This document shows, in pieces, positions 32,658 to 32,705 of a stretch of 32,705 bases of DNA. The first letter of the stretch is position 1; every line of letters starts with the position of its first letter. Under the pieces are notes generated by a model, which was not told the origin of the DNA, searched no databases, and saw nothing but the letters and a program-made list of their open reading frames with translations. Made by a program: the position numbers and the translations under genes. Origin of the DNA: HGM04593 sp964423665 (lineage in GTDB: Bacteria; Bacteroidota; Bacteroidia; Bacteroidales; Bacteroidaceae); contig CAYRFX010000021.1 in assembly GCA_964423665.1 (NCBI GenBank), forward strand, positions 1 to 32,705, written 5' to 3'.

Positions 32658-32705
32658 GGTGCGTTAGTTCAGTTGGTTAGAATACATGCCTGTCACGCAT
32701 GGGGT
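32658..32705 (+). tRNA. tRNA-Asp (GTC), 3' end beyond the window
   Basis: The 48 bases correspond to the 5' acceptor strand (GGTGCGT), the D arm (GTTCAGTTGGTTAGAA) and the anticodon arm ATGCCTGTCACGCAT, with anticodon GTC at 32692-32694. The sequence closely follows the known bacterial tRNA-Asp pattern. The variable loop is only begun; the T arm and 3' acceptor strand lie outside. Confidence 0.95.

Overview
The window looks like chromosomal DNA of a member of the order Bacteroidales (Bacteroidota). Four things support this: a SusC/SusD pair with a train of surface lipoproteins; lipoprotein signals followed by acidic residues (C-S-D-D-D type); promoters with a -7 box of the TAnnTTTG type instead of a sigma70 -10, with no strong Shine-Dalgarno sites; and Bacteroidota-type gene neighbourhoods such as dnaN, exonuclease, coaBC, DUF4835, recN. 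The genus cannot be fixed from the sequence alone.

Layout. (1) 1-5644, minus strand: a tightly packed housekeeping operon reading dnaN, DnaQ-like exonuclease, coaBC, recN. The coaBC frame runs without a stop into the DUF4835 protein that is normally a separate gene. (2) 5801-6730, plus strand: a DUF3127 protein and a small lipoprotein, each followed by a strong hairpin terminator. (3) 6788-8755, minus strand: rho, with a long disordered N-terminal insertion containing a 46-residue tandem duplication. (4) 8977-23731, minus strand: one operon of about 14.7 kb, in the order susC, susD, DUF4984-like lipoprotein, DUF5003-like lipoprotein, DUF4458/LRR lipoprotein, BACON/LRR lipoprotein, subtilisin-like protease lipoprotein, DUF1573 protein, small lipoprotein, then a palindromic terminator. 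The order resembles the Bacteroides thetaiotaomicron BT2264-BT2260 peptide importer. The encoded surface protease suggests that proteins are cut at the cell surface and the peptides imported. (5) 24040-25753, minus strand: engB and a TlpA-like thioredoxin lipoprotein. (6) 25868-28172, minus strand: a TonB-dependent receptor broken by a frameshift near its C-terminus. (7) 28373-32575, plus strand: a secreted alpha/beta-hydrolase-like protein, then an operon of recR, a small membrane protein, a family 2 glycosyltransferase and a GNAT acetyltransferase, the last three coupled by ATGA overlaps. (8) 32658 to the end: the first part of a tRNA-Asp gene with a textbook Bacteroidota promoter.

No insertion sequence, CRISPR array, prophage or integrase was seen. 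The most unusual points are the CoaBC-DUF4835 read-through fusion, the surface proteolysis and import operon with two leucine-rich-repeat lipoproteins, the repeat-bearing disordered region of Rho, and the frameshifted receptor.
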